Shown in pieces: positions 1 to 8,318 of a stretch of 33,192 nucleotides of DNA. How positions within the stretch are numbered: the stretch's first letter is position 1; every line of letters begins with the position of its first letter. A program made the translations under genes and the position numbers. The DNA is taken from contig JAJAYD010000158.1 in the NCBI GenBank assembly GCA_026786345.1, positions 1 through 33,192 of the forward strand. Reading direction: 5' to 3'. The notes beneath the pieces are model-generated. The model did not search any database. It was given only the letters and a program-made list of their open reading frames with translations, and was not told the origin of the DNA. This DNA comes from Chitinophagaceae bacterium. GTDB taxonomy: Bacteria; Bacteroidota; Bacteroidia; Chitinophagales; Chitinophagaceae.

Positions 1-49
1 AGTCGATAGTCCATAGTCGATGGTCCATAGTCAATAGTCGATGGTCAAT
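1..49. repeat. Tandem array of seven 7-bp units
   Basis: Seven consecutive 7-mers without gaps: AGTCGAT, AGTCCAT, AGTCGAT, GGTCCAT, AGTCAAT, AGTCGAT, GGTCAAT. All fit the consensus RGTCVAT. The array touches the left window edge, so its true length is unknown. Similar short intergenic repeats are common in Bacteroidota genomes. No function can be assigned. From 50 to 219 I see no gene. Confidence 0.85.
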
Positions 50-219
50 GCCCACTTGGCTGAACGCTGTTTGGACGGGGTCATTGGGTCATTATTTTAC
101 GAAGCATGGTTGCTTAGAAACAGTGATTTATATTGAAATAGAACACGAATAATCTGATGTAAAACAGATGTAGATATTATCCTTTTGATCTGTGTCATCC
201 GTGATCTATTTCTTCAGTA

Positions 220-903
220 TTAAGCCCTTCTTTTGTAAGGAAAGTTTTTGGCAAAATTGTTGGTCAAATTATATATCACCTCGTTTGCGGATACTGAAAA
301 ATTAGTTCCGGTTATATACGAATCATTCCAAAGCGTTTCGCCCTTACTAACAATTGAGCAGGTCGCCCTTATATTGGAAGTATTAATGTAGGCCGGGGTT
401 GTTAAAGGTGGCTTTTTTAAAATGGCATCCGCAATTTTATCGCCTGCATATATGCTTGCAGAGGCAAGGTCGCTCATAATCCTGTCTTTTTGAATAGAGG
501 TGCGTACAACCGCATCTACTCCCAAAACAGCGGCCAGTTCAGCATCGTCCTTATCCCACGAATTGCGTATTGAAATCTCATTCTTTTCGAGTAAGGAAAG
601 TGTAGTAATAAAGGGCTGAAGAGCTATGGTTAATGAATGCCTGCCGTGATTTCCACTTTTTAAAATATTATTAAATAGGGCTTCCTGAAAAAGCTTGCTT
701 TCTTTTATCTCAAGCTGTTCAATTTCGTATACTGAATAACCCGGTGGCATGTTTCCCATGAGTACCATTTTGGGTGGTAGTATGGCTATTGTTTTGTGTT
801 GAAAAGTTTGTTCTTTAAATGATCGTGAAGTGTAATAGCGGTGATGGCACGAACTGAATATAAAGAGCATGAGCAAAGAAAAAAGGGTAGCGTTTCTTTT
901 CAT
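220..903 (-). CDS. Small lipoprotein of unknown function
   Basis: A 227-residue protein with a lipoprotein signal: a hydrophobic stretch at residues 7-16 followed by the lipobox FSSC, Cys19. It is therefore expected to be lipid-anchored in the periplasm or outer membrane. After the linker comes an AILPP strand and a later segment (DAELAAVLGVDAVVRTSI, about 121-138). This layout resembles periplasmic lipoproteins of the CsgG/GNA1162-like group that begin with a conserved strand and carry a 'gvDavv' strand, but the similarity is from memory and weak. It lies 76 bp downstream of the DUF2461 gene on the same strand and could share its transcript. An imperfect inverted repeat (909-940) sits in the gap. 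The gene is confident; the function is not known. Confidence 0.8.
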   Translation of the reverse strand: MKRNATLFSLLMLFIFSSCHHRYYTSRSFKEQTFQHKTIAILPPKMVLMGNMPPGYSVYEIEQLEIKESKLFQEALFNNILKSGNHGRHSLTIALQPFITTLSLLEKNEISIRNSWDKDDAELAAVLGVDAVVRTSIQKDRIMSDLASASIYAGDKIADAILKKPPLTTPAYINTSNIRATCSIVSKGETLWNDSYITGTNFSVSANEVIYNLTNNFAKNFPYKRRA

Positions 904-979
904 AACAATTGATTTATTTGTTCAGCCAATGACAAATCAAATGCCACAAAACAATATGTTGTATAAGTATGCTTAAACC

Positions 980-1648
980 CTATTCGGCCATGCTGCGGTT
1001 TAAAAAATGAATAAGTGGTTGCAAAGCATCAAAAGCAGTTACAATTTTTTTCTCCAGATCGTTACCGGTTAAATCATTATCGGTCAAGGGACGGAGGGCA
1101 ACAAAACTTTTTAGCTTTAAATATTTTATGGCTGGATTTTCCTTTTCATATCCTTTTGGCTCCCGGCTTAACGTATGCTCCTTTATATTCAGGTCGCCGT
1201 ATTGGTTAACAAAAGTTTTCTTTGCCAATATCTTTTTAAACTCATCAAACGAGTAATCAATTTCCTGCCTTACTTTTTTTAATGCAGGTGCTTCGGGCAT
1301 CCAAATTCCGCCACCAACAAAGCTTTTATCGCCTGGCTCGCAATGAAAGTAATAGCCTGCCAGCGGCGACTTTTTACCTCCGCGATTTAGATAGGTACCC
1401 ATGTTAATTTTATAGGGCGATTTATTCTTGCTAAAACGTACATCCCTGTTTTGCCTGAACACGCAATCTTTTGCGGCCAATACCGCAATATCAGCATCTG
1501 TTTTGCCAAGCTTTTTTATAAGGCTTTCCACTAATGCCAAAAGGTCTTGCTTCGCATTTTCAAATCTGGGTCGGTTAGTATCAAACCACGCTTTATTGTT
1601 GTTTTCTTTCAGTTCTGCTAAAAATTGTAAAGTATCTGGTTGAAGCAT
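980..1648 (-). CDS. DUF2461 domain-containing protein
   Basis: A 222-residue protein with no signal peptide, so cytoplasmic. It matches the DUF2461 (TIGR02453) family along its whole length. Visible hallmarks are the N-terminal NNNKAWFDTNR segment (residues 16-26), the strongly conserved NRDVRFSKNKSPYK (about 67-80), and a GGGIWMPEA segment near residue 112. No biochemical activity is established for the family. Length is typical. It follows ligA by 78 bp on the same strand and precedes the lipoprotein gene, so the three could be co-transcribed, but nothing links their functions. Confidence 0.9.
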   Translation of the reverse strand: MLQPDTLQFLAELKENNNKAWFDTNRPRFENAKQDLLALVESLIKKLGKTDADIAVLAAKDCVFRQNRDVRFSKNKSPYKINMGTYLNRGGKKSPLAGYYFHCEPGDKSFVGGGIWMPEAPALKKVRQEIDYSFDEFKKILAKKTFVNQYGDLNIKEHTLSREPKGYEKENPAIKYLKLKSFVALRPLTDNDLTGNDLEKKIVTAFDALQPLIHFLNRSMAE

Positions 1649-1726
1649 ATTTGTAAGATGTTTTAATAGTAGGGTATAATGTATTATTCAGTAAATGCCG
1701 CGGCGGATAAGCATTTGCTTGTTATA

Positions 1727-3823
1727 TTATTGTTGTACTAATTTTATAAAGTCTTTTTCGCTAATAATTTTAATAGCATTTATTTTTTTAGCTTTTTCTA
1801 ATTTGCTGCCGGCATCTTCACCCACCACCAGGTAGTTCAATTTGCTGCTCACACTCCCTAAAAGTTTACCACCATGCTGTTCCACCAGTTCTTCAGCCTC
1901 ACTTCTTTTAAGCTCAGTTAACGATCCGGTAAATAAAAAGGTTTGACCTTTGAGGCCACCTTTTTCAACCGCCGTTTTTTTGGTATTGTTCATTTGAACA
2001 CCCAGGGCCTCCAAATGTTCCAGCATTTCAATGTTCTGTTCGTTCTTAAAAAACTGTACAATACTGCCGGCAACTTTTACGCCTATGTCTTCCAGTTGCT
2101 GCAAGTCCTCCTCCAAATAATTTTTTAGATCGAGCAGGTGATTGACCTTGTTGCTCAAAACCTTTGCCGTGGTTTCGCCCACAAAGCGAATGCCCAAAGC
2201 AAAGATCAACCGGTGTAATGGCTGTTGTTTGGAAGCCTCGATGGCAGCCTGCAAATTATCAATCGACTTTTTACCAAAACCCCCCAACCGGCTGATGGCT
2301 TCAAAGTCTAATTTGTAAATGCCCGGTATATCTTTCAGCAAGTCCAGTTCATAAAATTTACGAACATTGGCCTCGCCAAAGCTTCTGATGTCCATGGCGT
2401 CTTTGCTAACAAAGTGGATCATTTTTTCTATCACCTGGGCAGGGCATTCCATATTTATACAACGCCAAACGGCCTCGCTTTCTTCTTTAAAAAGCTGGCT
2501 ATTACACACGGGGCATTCTGTAGGAAATTTGATGGGCGTTTCGTTACCATCTCTCAACTCGCTTAACGACTTTACTATGTAGGGAATAACATCGCCGGCC
2601 CTTTCAACCAGTACCGTATCGCCTATCATCAGGTCTTTTTCCTTAATAATGTCTTCGTTAAAAAGTGAGATAGAGCCAACCGTAACACCACCAATTAACA
2701 CGGGTTCTATCTTGGCCACCGGCGTTACAGCGCCTGTCCGCCCCACCTGGAATTCAATGGTACGCAGTTTACTGGTGGCTTGCCTGGCCTTGAACTTAAA
2801 CGCCATTGCCCAGCGGGGATGATGGGTCGTCATGCCCATCTTATCCTGCAGGTCAAGTTGGTTTACTTTAATCACCATACCATCAATTTCGTAGGGCAGC
2901 GTGTCGCGTAGGGCTTCATAATCGTTTACGTGGCTAATGGCTGCCTCAATTCCCTTTACTACCATCATTTCTTTTACCGGGCTTCTAAAACCCAAATCCC
3001 AAAGCATGTTCAAAGTACCCGAATGTGTATCGAGGTTTTTGTGCTGCCCCCCTTTTTCAGTGTCTATATGATAACTCACATTATATAAAAAAGCCTCCAG
3101 GTTACGTTTGGCCACATCCTTCGGGTCCTTCATTCGTAAACTACCCGAGGCGGCATTACGTGGGTTGGCAAGGGGAGGTAAATTTTGTTCAGCCAGGTTA
3201 ACATTAAATTTTTTAAAGGCTTTCTTCGACATCATTACCTCGCCCCTGATCTCTATCTGCTGTACGTTGTATTTAGAAAACTCAGCCCCCAGCGGAATAC
3301 TTTTTATCTGCTTAATATTAGTCGTAATATCATCTCCTTCCACACCATCTCCCCGTGTTGCTCCCCGTACCAGGCAATCGTTTTCATATATAAGTGAAAT
3401 GCTTGCTCCATCAAATTTGGGCTCAATACAATATTCCACCTCGTTCAATCCTGTCAGTTCCCTGGCTTTTCTATCCCAGTCTAAAAGATCGGCTGCATTG
3501 TAACTGTTGTCTAAACTTAGCATAGGTACCAGGTGCGCCACCGTATTAAACGATGCATTTAAACTGTTACCAACCCGTTGTGTAGGCGAGGTGGAGGTTG
3601 TGAGTTCCGGATGCGCTGCTTCTATTTTTTCCAGGGCTTTGTACAGCTGGTCATATTCAGAGTCGGAAATCAAGGGGTCGTTTAAAACATAATAGCGGTA
3701 CTCGTTAAAGCGAAGTGCCTTGCGAATGTCTTCAGCAATTTCAAATGCTTTTTCTGTGTGACTGGATGCTATAAGTTTATTGGTAAGAGCGCTCAATTCT
3801 TTTACCTGATCGTTGGAGTACAT
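1727..3823 (-). CDS. ligA: NAD-dependent DNA ligase LigA
   Basis: A 698-residue NAD+-dependent ligase that seals nicks between Okazaki fragments and in repair. Domain order is complete: Ia domain (about 1-75); adenylation domain with the KxDG nucleophile motif, Lys136 in EPKFDGAS; then NPRNAASGSLR (220-230) and DGMVIKV (314-320); OB fold; Cys4 zinc finger with Cys437, Cys440, Cys455 and Cys460; helix-hairpin-helix region (about 480-590); C-terminal BRCT domain (about 623-698). Length is usual for bacterial LigA, about 670-700 residues. The ATG is chosen because the Ia domain starts just after it. It is the first gene of a minus-strand cluster. The 310 bp upstream are shared with the divergent Nudix-type regulator. 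Confidence 0.98.
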   Translation of the reverse strand: MYSNDQVKELSALTNKLIASSHTEKAFEIAEDIRKALRFNEYRYYVLNDPLISDSEYDQLYKALEKIEAAHPELTTSTSPTQRVGNSLNASFNTVAHLVPMLSLDNSYNAADLLDWDRKARELTGLNEVEYCIEPKFDGASISLIYENDCLVRGATRGDGVEGDDITTNIKQIKSIPLGAEFSKYNVQQIEIRGEVMMSKKAFKKFNVNLAEQNLPPLANPRNAASGSLRMKDPKDVAKRNLEAFLYNVSYHIDTEKGGQHKNLDTHSGTLNMLWDLGFRSPVKEMMVVKGIEAAISHVNDYEALRDTLPYEIDGMVIKVNQLDLQDKMGMTTHHPRWAMAFKFKARQATSKLRTIEFQVGRTGAVTPVAKIEPVLIGGVTVGSISLFNEDIIKEKDLMIGDTVLVERAGDVIPYIVKSLSELRDGNETPIKFPTECPVCNSQLFKEESEAVWRCINMECPAQVIEKMIHFVSKDAMDIRSFGEANVRKFYELDLLKDIPGIYKLDFEAISRLGGFGKKSIDNLQAAIEASKQQPLHRLIFALGIRFVGETTAKVLSNKVNHLLDLKNYLEEDLQQLEDIGVKVAGSIVQFFKNEQNIEMLEHLEALGVQMNNTKKTAVEKGGLKGQTFLFTGSLTELKRSEAEELVEQHGGKLLGSVSSKLNYLVVGEDAGSKLEKAKKINAIKIISEKDFIKLVQQ

Positions 3824-4045
3824 ACTTAAAAATTAGGGCGATAAAGTTAGCTGAAGAATAAATTGCTTTAATTGGTGTTGAAAACAAGAAGCGTTGAATG
3901 ATAGGAATTTTCTATGCCTCAGGCACCAGGCAACCTTTTCAACAAAAGAATCTTAGCGTCGAAACAGCAATTTTCTTGTGACCAAAATCATATTTTTTTG
4001 CGGTTAAACAGTTATTTGTCATTTATAAAAATAAGTTAGCTAAGG

Positions 4046-4060
4046 TGTGTTTTATACACA
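4046..4060. promoter_or_regulatory. Putative operator palindrome upstream of the Nudix-like regulator
   Basis: TGTGT-TTTAT-ACACA, an inverted repeat with 5-bp arms and a 5-bp centre, 74 bp upstream of the regulator start. It resembles the site at 4977-4993 but has a shorter spacer. The position fits autoregulation (inference). No clear Bacteroidota -33/-7 promoter could be fixed with confidence in this 310-bp gap. The rest of the gap (3824-4134) shows no gene. Confidence 0.4.
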
Positions 4061-4134
4061 TTTAAAAAATTTGCCTAATTTGTCGTCTTATTCTAATTGC
4101 CATTTCAACCAACCAAACTACTTACGATTGTATC

Positions 4135-4881
4135 ATGGAATATTTAGCCACCTCCCCATTACTAAGATCAAAAAATGCTCAATTAATTGAAGATGCCGTT
4201 GATTTGGTAGCATCGTACCCCGCCATTCCTATAACTGCCGACTGCGTAATATTTGGGTTTGAAGAAAACCAGTTAAAAGTTTTGTTGATACGAAGCGACC
4301 TGGTGCAATACAAGGGATTGTGGTCTCTACTCGGCGATATTGTTTATGCTAACGAAGAATTGGATACAGCAGCATACCGGGTTTTAAGGCAACGTACCGG
4401 CATGGATGATGTTTTTTTAGAGCAGGTAAAAACCTTCGGTTGCCCCGAAAGGCACCCCGGCGGAAGGGTGGTAACCGTTGCTTATGCTTCGCTTTTAAAC
4501 ATTCAACACCACCAGTTAAAAATATTGGATAACGAGTTGCATTGGCACAACATTGATCATTTAACCGATATGGCTTTCGACCATAAAGCTATTGTTGATG
4601 AATGTTATCGCTGGTTACAAAAGAGAATCCAGGAGCATCCGCTAGGCTTTAATCTCTTACCCGAAAAATTTTCTCTCCGCGAATTACAAAATTTATACGA
4701 AGCCATTTTAGGCCAGCCACTTGACAGAAGAAATTTTAGAAAGAAATTTTTTGCTATGGACTTTTTAGTAGATGTGGGTGAGTATGAGCACGATGTGCCG
4801 CATCGCCCCGGAAAGCTCTACAAATTCGATTTTGATAAATACGAAAAAAATAAAAGAAAGTGGATTGGAATTGACTTCTGA
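4135..4881 (+). CDS. Nudix-fold transcriptional regulator (NrtR/AraR-like)
   Basis: A 248-residue cytoplasmic protein with an N-terminal Nudix domain (about 30-160) and a C-terminal winged-helix domain (about 170-248). This is the architecture of the NrtR/AraR-type regulators common in Bacteroidota, which often sit next to sugar-utilisation genes. The Nudix box is recognisable by spacing (Gly67, Glu74, Arg82, Gly89), but the REUXEE core reads R-V-L-R-Q-R. The three glutamates are Val83, Gln86 and Arg87, so metal-dependent hydrolysis is unlikely and the domain probably only senses a ligand. It lies immediately upstream of the GH13-Sus block on the same strand, with similar palindromes before it and before the amylase. 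A local regulator of starch use is the natural inference; the ligand is unknown. Confidence 0.85.
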   Translation: MEYLATSPLLRSKNAQLIEDAVDLVASYPAIPITADCVIFGFEENQLKVLLIRSDLVQYKGLWSLLGDIVYANEELDTAAYRVLRQRTGMDDVFLEQVKTFGCPERHPGGRVVTVAYASLLNIQHHQLKILDNELHWHNIDHLTDMAFDHKAIVDECYRWLQKRIQEHPLGFNLLPEKFSLRELQNLYEAILGQPLDRRNFRKKFFAMDFLVDVGEYEHDVPHRPGKLYKFDFDKYEKNKRKWIGIDF

Positions 4882-4914
4882 CCTCAACTTACCATTGCTT
4901 ACCGCGCAATTAAA

Positions 4915-4957
4915 TTTCACTTAAACCGCCAAAAAAGTAACAAGGTTTTAAGTGAAA
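4915..4957. promoter_or_regulatory. 11-bp inverted repeat between regulator and amylase
   Basis: Perfect arms TTTCACTTAAA (4915-4925) and TTTAAGTGAAA (4947-4957) separated by 21 bp, beginning 34 bp after the regulator stop. No uniform T-run follows, so it is not a canonical intrinsic terminator. It may be a terminator-like hairpin for the regulator gene or a second operator before the amylase. Confidence 0.4.
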
Positions 4958-4976
4958 ATAGAAAATTTTCCTATAT

Positions 4977-4993
4977 TGTGTAAAATTTACACA
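4977..4993. promoter_or_regulatory. Putative operator palindrome upstream of GH13 amylase
   Basis: TGTGTAAA-A-TTTACACA is a perfect 17-bp palindrome with 8-bp arms around one central base, 56 bp upstream of the amylase ATG. It shares the TGTGT/ACACA ends with the site before the regulator. It is the best candidate for control of the starch genes by the adjacent Nudix-like protein (inference from position and symmetry only). Confidence 0.5.
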
Positions 4994-5049
4994 TTGTCAG
5001 AAATTTGATGCCTGACTCGTAAAATCTTTTAAACGATAAAACTGCCTGT

Positions 5050-8000
5050 ATGAGATTGATTATTACAATTCTTTTCTTTTGTTGTGCTATAACTTCTAAT
5101 TCCCAACTACTTTCATGGTCGCCCGATTTTATTCAGGAAAGCGCTGATCCGGTGGTTATTACTATGGATGGTCTTAAGGGCAACAAGGGTTTAAAAGATT
5201 ACCTGCCTACCGATGTGTATGTACACATGGGTGTAATTACTACGGCAAGTACCAGCAGCTCCGACTGGAAGTATTCGAAATTTACCTGGGGAACAACCAA
5301 TGCAAGTGCCAAAGCGGTATCTGCAGGAACCAACAAATGGAATTATACCATTACCGGTGGTCTGCGGGCATTTTTTGGAATAATTGATCCCAACGAGAAA
5401 ATTTTAAAAATTGCTCTTTTGTTTAGAAATGGTTCGGGTAGTCGTGTTCAGCGCAATGCTGATGGAAGCGATATGTACATTCCCGTTTACGATGCCGGTC
5501 TTAATGTTCGGATAACGGATCCACTGTCAGAGCCTAAGTATAAGCCAACTCCTGAGCCGATTACTAAAAACGTAGGCGATGCTATTAATATTACCGCTAA
5601 AGCAAACGCGGCTTCGGACATTAAGGTTTATTTAAACCAGGTTCAGGTTGGTGTCACTGCAACCGGGGTTACTTCTTATTCAACTTCGGCTACCATTGCA
5701 GCAGCCGGACAACAAATAATAGTTGCCGAAGCAATGTATGGCGGCGAAACCAAATACGATACTATTAAATTCTTTGTATATCCTGCTGTTACCACCGCTG
5801 CCTTACCTGCCGGTGTTAGAGATGGTATTAATTACGATGCAAACAATACTTCAGTAACACTGGTATTGTATGCACCAAATAAAACACGTGTTTCTGTTAT
5901 TGGCGATATTAACGACTGGACGGAAACCTTAAGCCACCAGCTTAATAAAACTCCGGATGGTTTGCGTTATTGGATTACCATTAACGGACTAACGCCCGGT
6001 ATAGAATATGCTTATCAATATGTTATTGACGGTACTTTGAAAGTAGCCGATTATATGACTGAAAAAGTATTAGATCCATTTAACGATCAATACATACCGG
6101 TTGCTAATTACCCGGCTTTAAAACCTTACCCGACAGGTAAAACCAGTGGAATTGTGAGTGTTTTACAGACAGCAAAACCCGCATACACCTGGCAGGTACC
6201 CAATTTTACCAAGCCTGATAAGCGTAACCTTGTCATATATGAATTGCTGGTTCGTGATTTTGTTGCCACACAAAACTGGACTACTGTTAAAGACTCCATT
6301 GCCTACTTAAAAAAGTTGGGAATTACTGCCATTGAGGTTATGCCGTTTAACGAGTTTGAAGGAAATCTTAGCTGGGGTTACAATCCTGATTATTATTTTG
6401 CTCCTGATAAAATGTATGGAACCGAGAACGCGTTGCGCCAGTTTATTGATGAATGCCACAAGCAGGGCATAGCAGTTATTATGGACATTGCCTTGAACCA
6501 TGCTTTTGGGTTATCGCCAACGGTTCAAATGTATTTCAATTCAACAACCAACAAGCCGGCCGCAAATAATCCCTGGCATAATGTGGATGCAAAACATCCT
6601 TTTAATGTAGGATATGATTTTAACCATGAGTCACCTGCTACAAAAGACCTGGTTGACAGGGTAGTAGAGCATTGGCTTACAAAATATAAGATAGACGGCT
6701 TTAGATGGGATTTGAGTAAAGGTTTTACTCAAACCAATAATCCGAGCAATGTAGGAGCGTGGGGCAATTACGACGCAAGCAGGGTTGCTATTTGGAAACG
6801 TATTTACGATAAAATGCAGGCAGTTGCTCCCAGTTCTTATTGTATACTGGAGCATTTTGCTGACAATAGCGAGGAAATTGAATTGTCTAATTATGGAATG
6901 ATGCTTTGGGGCAACAGCAACCACGATTATAGTGAAGGCACTATGGGTTATCCTACCAATTTACAGTATGGTATTTTTACCAACCGTGGATGGAGCAATC
7001 CTACTTTAATTACCTACCAGGAAAGCCACGATGAGGAAAGGCTGATGTATAAAAACATAACCAGTGGTAACGTTAATGGCGGGTACAATGTAAAGAATAT
7101 TGCTACAGGTTTAAAGAGAAATGAAATGGCTGCGGCATTTTGGGCCATGACACCCGCACCAAAAATGATTTGGCAGTTTGGCGAATTGGGTTATGATTAC
7201 TCCATAAACACTTGTGGAAATCTGACGGTGAATACCAGTTGCCGAACAGATAATAAACCTATTAAATGGGATTACCTGCAGGATGCCAACCGCAAGGCAT
7301 TATACGATGTGTACTCAAAATTACTAACCCTGCGTAAAGTACCCGATTACCTGCCGGCTTTTGTATCGAACAGCATAGGTTATAACCTGGGTGGATATTT
7401 TAAATGGTTACAGGTTACCACAAATGAGTTGAAGATTTGTGTAATAGGAAACTTTGATGTTGTTCCCGTTACCGGTACAGTTACATTTCAAAATCCCGGA
7501 ACGTGGTATAATTATTTGCAAGGTGGTACCCGCAATGCAACCGGTTCACCAGAAAGTATTACGCTGCAACCTGGTGAATATTATGTATACCTTGACAGGG
7601 ATGCCAGTAGCCTGGTAGCAGCACTTCCTCTTAAATTATTATCGTTTAGTGCCGCACGTGGTACCGATAAAATTGCTGTAAACTGGGTTACCAGTAACGA
7701 AATAAATGTGAAGCATTTTGAATTGCAACGTTCAATGAACGGTGCTGATTTTACAAGCATTTCAACCGTACCTGCAACCAACAGGCAAGGCAACCAGGCC
7801 GTTCAATATGCGTATAATGATAAGGAACTATCGGCTTTGCAGGCAAATACCAAAGTGTATTACCGGTTAAAAATGACCGACAGGGATGGCGCATTTACTT
7901 ATTCATCTATCCAGGCAATCAACCCATTAACGAAAAACGCACAAATTACCGCGTATCCCAACCCGGTAAAAGGTTCCCTGGTTTACCTGCAACTGGATAA

Positions 8001-8196
8001 GCCTGCAGCATCGCCCATTGTAATTAAAGTAGAAGATATAACAGGTAGACTTTATTCAAAGTTTACAGTAAATGCCAGCGACTTTAATTATGGCTCTATC
8101 CCTGTAAATGTTCAAAGTCTTTCATCGGGTAGTTATGTTTTAAAAGTTGAAACCGGAAAGTCAACCTCGGTAAAACAAATCATCGTTCAACATTAA
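5050..8196 (+). CDS. Secreted GH13 alpha-amylase family enzyme with T9SS sorting domain
   Basis: A 1048-residue exported alpha-glucan hydrolase. Domain order: signal peptide (1-19, no lipobox); an N-terminal module (about 30-160) that I recall as DUF4961-like; an Ig-like linker (165-245); an E-set/CBM48-like module (about 255-345); a GH13 barrel (about 390-770); a beta C-domain; a fibronectin-like segment (860-955); and a type A T9SS sorting domain (about 965-1048, beginning AYPNPVKG). Catalytic residues are intact: region I DIALNH (479-484), nucleophile Asp554 in GFRWDLS, acid/base Glu601 in ILEH, and His660-Asp661 in ESHDEE. It likely cuts starch at the cell surface or outside the cell for the SusCDEF genes that follow after a 122-bp gap. 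Exact specificity (amylase versus pullulanase or branching type) cannot be read. Confidence 0.93.
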   Translation: MRLIITILFFCCAITSNSQLLSWSPDFIQESADPVVITMDGLKGNKGLKDYLPTDVYVHMGVITTASTSSSDWKYSKFTWGTTNASAKAVSAGTNKWNYTITGGLRAFFGIIDPNEKILKIALLFRNGSGSRVQRNADGSDMYIPVYDAGLNVRITDPLSEPKYKPTPEPITKNVGDAINITAKANAASDIKVYLNQVQVGVTATGVTSYSTSATIAAAGQQIIVAEAMYGGETKYDTIKFFVYPAVTTAALPAGVRDGINYDANNTSVTLVLYAPNKTRVSVIGDINDWTETLSHQLNKTPDGLRYWITINGLTPGIEYAYQYVIDGTLKVADYMTEKVLDPFNDQYIPVANYPALKPYPTGKTSGIVSVLQTAKPAYTWQVPNFTKPDKRNLVIYELLVRDFVATQNWTTVKDSIAYLKKLGITAIEVMPFNEFEGNLSWGYNPDYYFAPDKMYGTENALRQFIDECHKQGIAVIMDIALNHAFGLSPTVQMYFNSTTNKPAANNPWHNVDAKHPFNVGYDFNHESPATKDLVDRVVEHWLTKYKIDGFRWDLSKGFTQTNNPSNVGAWGNYDASRVAIWKRIYDKMQAVAPSSYCILEHFADNSEEIELSNYGMMLWGNSNHDYSEGTMGYPTNLQYGIFTNRGWSNPTLITYQESHDEERLMYKNITSGNVNGGYNVKNIATGLKRNEMAAAFWAMTPAPKMIWQFGELGYDYSINTCGNLTVNTSCRTDNKPIKWDYLQDANRKALYDVYSKLLTLRKVPDYLPAFVSNSIGYNLGGYFKWLQVTTNELKICVIGNFDVVPVTGTVTFQNPGTWYNYLQGGTRNATGSPESITLQPGEYYVYLDRDASSLVAALPLKLLSFSAARGTDKIAVNWVTSNEINVKHFELQRSMNGADFTSISTVPATNRQGNQAVQYAYNDKELSALQANTKVYYRLKMTDRDGAFTYSSIQAINPLTKNAQITAYPNPVKGSLVYLQLDKPAASPIVIKVEDITGRLYSKFTVNASDFNYGSIPVNVQSLSSGSYVLKVETGKSTSVKQIIVQH

Positions 8197-8318
8197 TTCA
8201 ATTATAAAAAGTTCAAATCCTTCAAGGAAAAACAATTTGGTATAAATCCCACTGCATTTGCAACATGTTTTACCAACAACCAATCTTTAGACATGCTTAA
8301 TTTTTTAAACTTTCAATT

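Noticed and set aside
909-940. Imperfect inverted repeat (TTGATTT...AAATCAA) between the DUF2461 and lipoprotein genes
   Set aside because: The stem is AT-rich and bulged and has no T-run in the right place. Evidence for a terminator or attenuator is too thin.
5004-5032. Possible TTTG / TAnnTTTG promoter between the operator palindrome and the amylase
   Set aside because: TTTG is present at 5004-5007, but the -7 element is a poor match. I could not fix any Bacteroidota promoter with confidence in the window.
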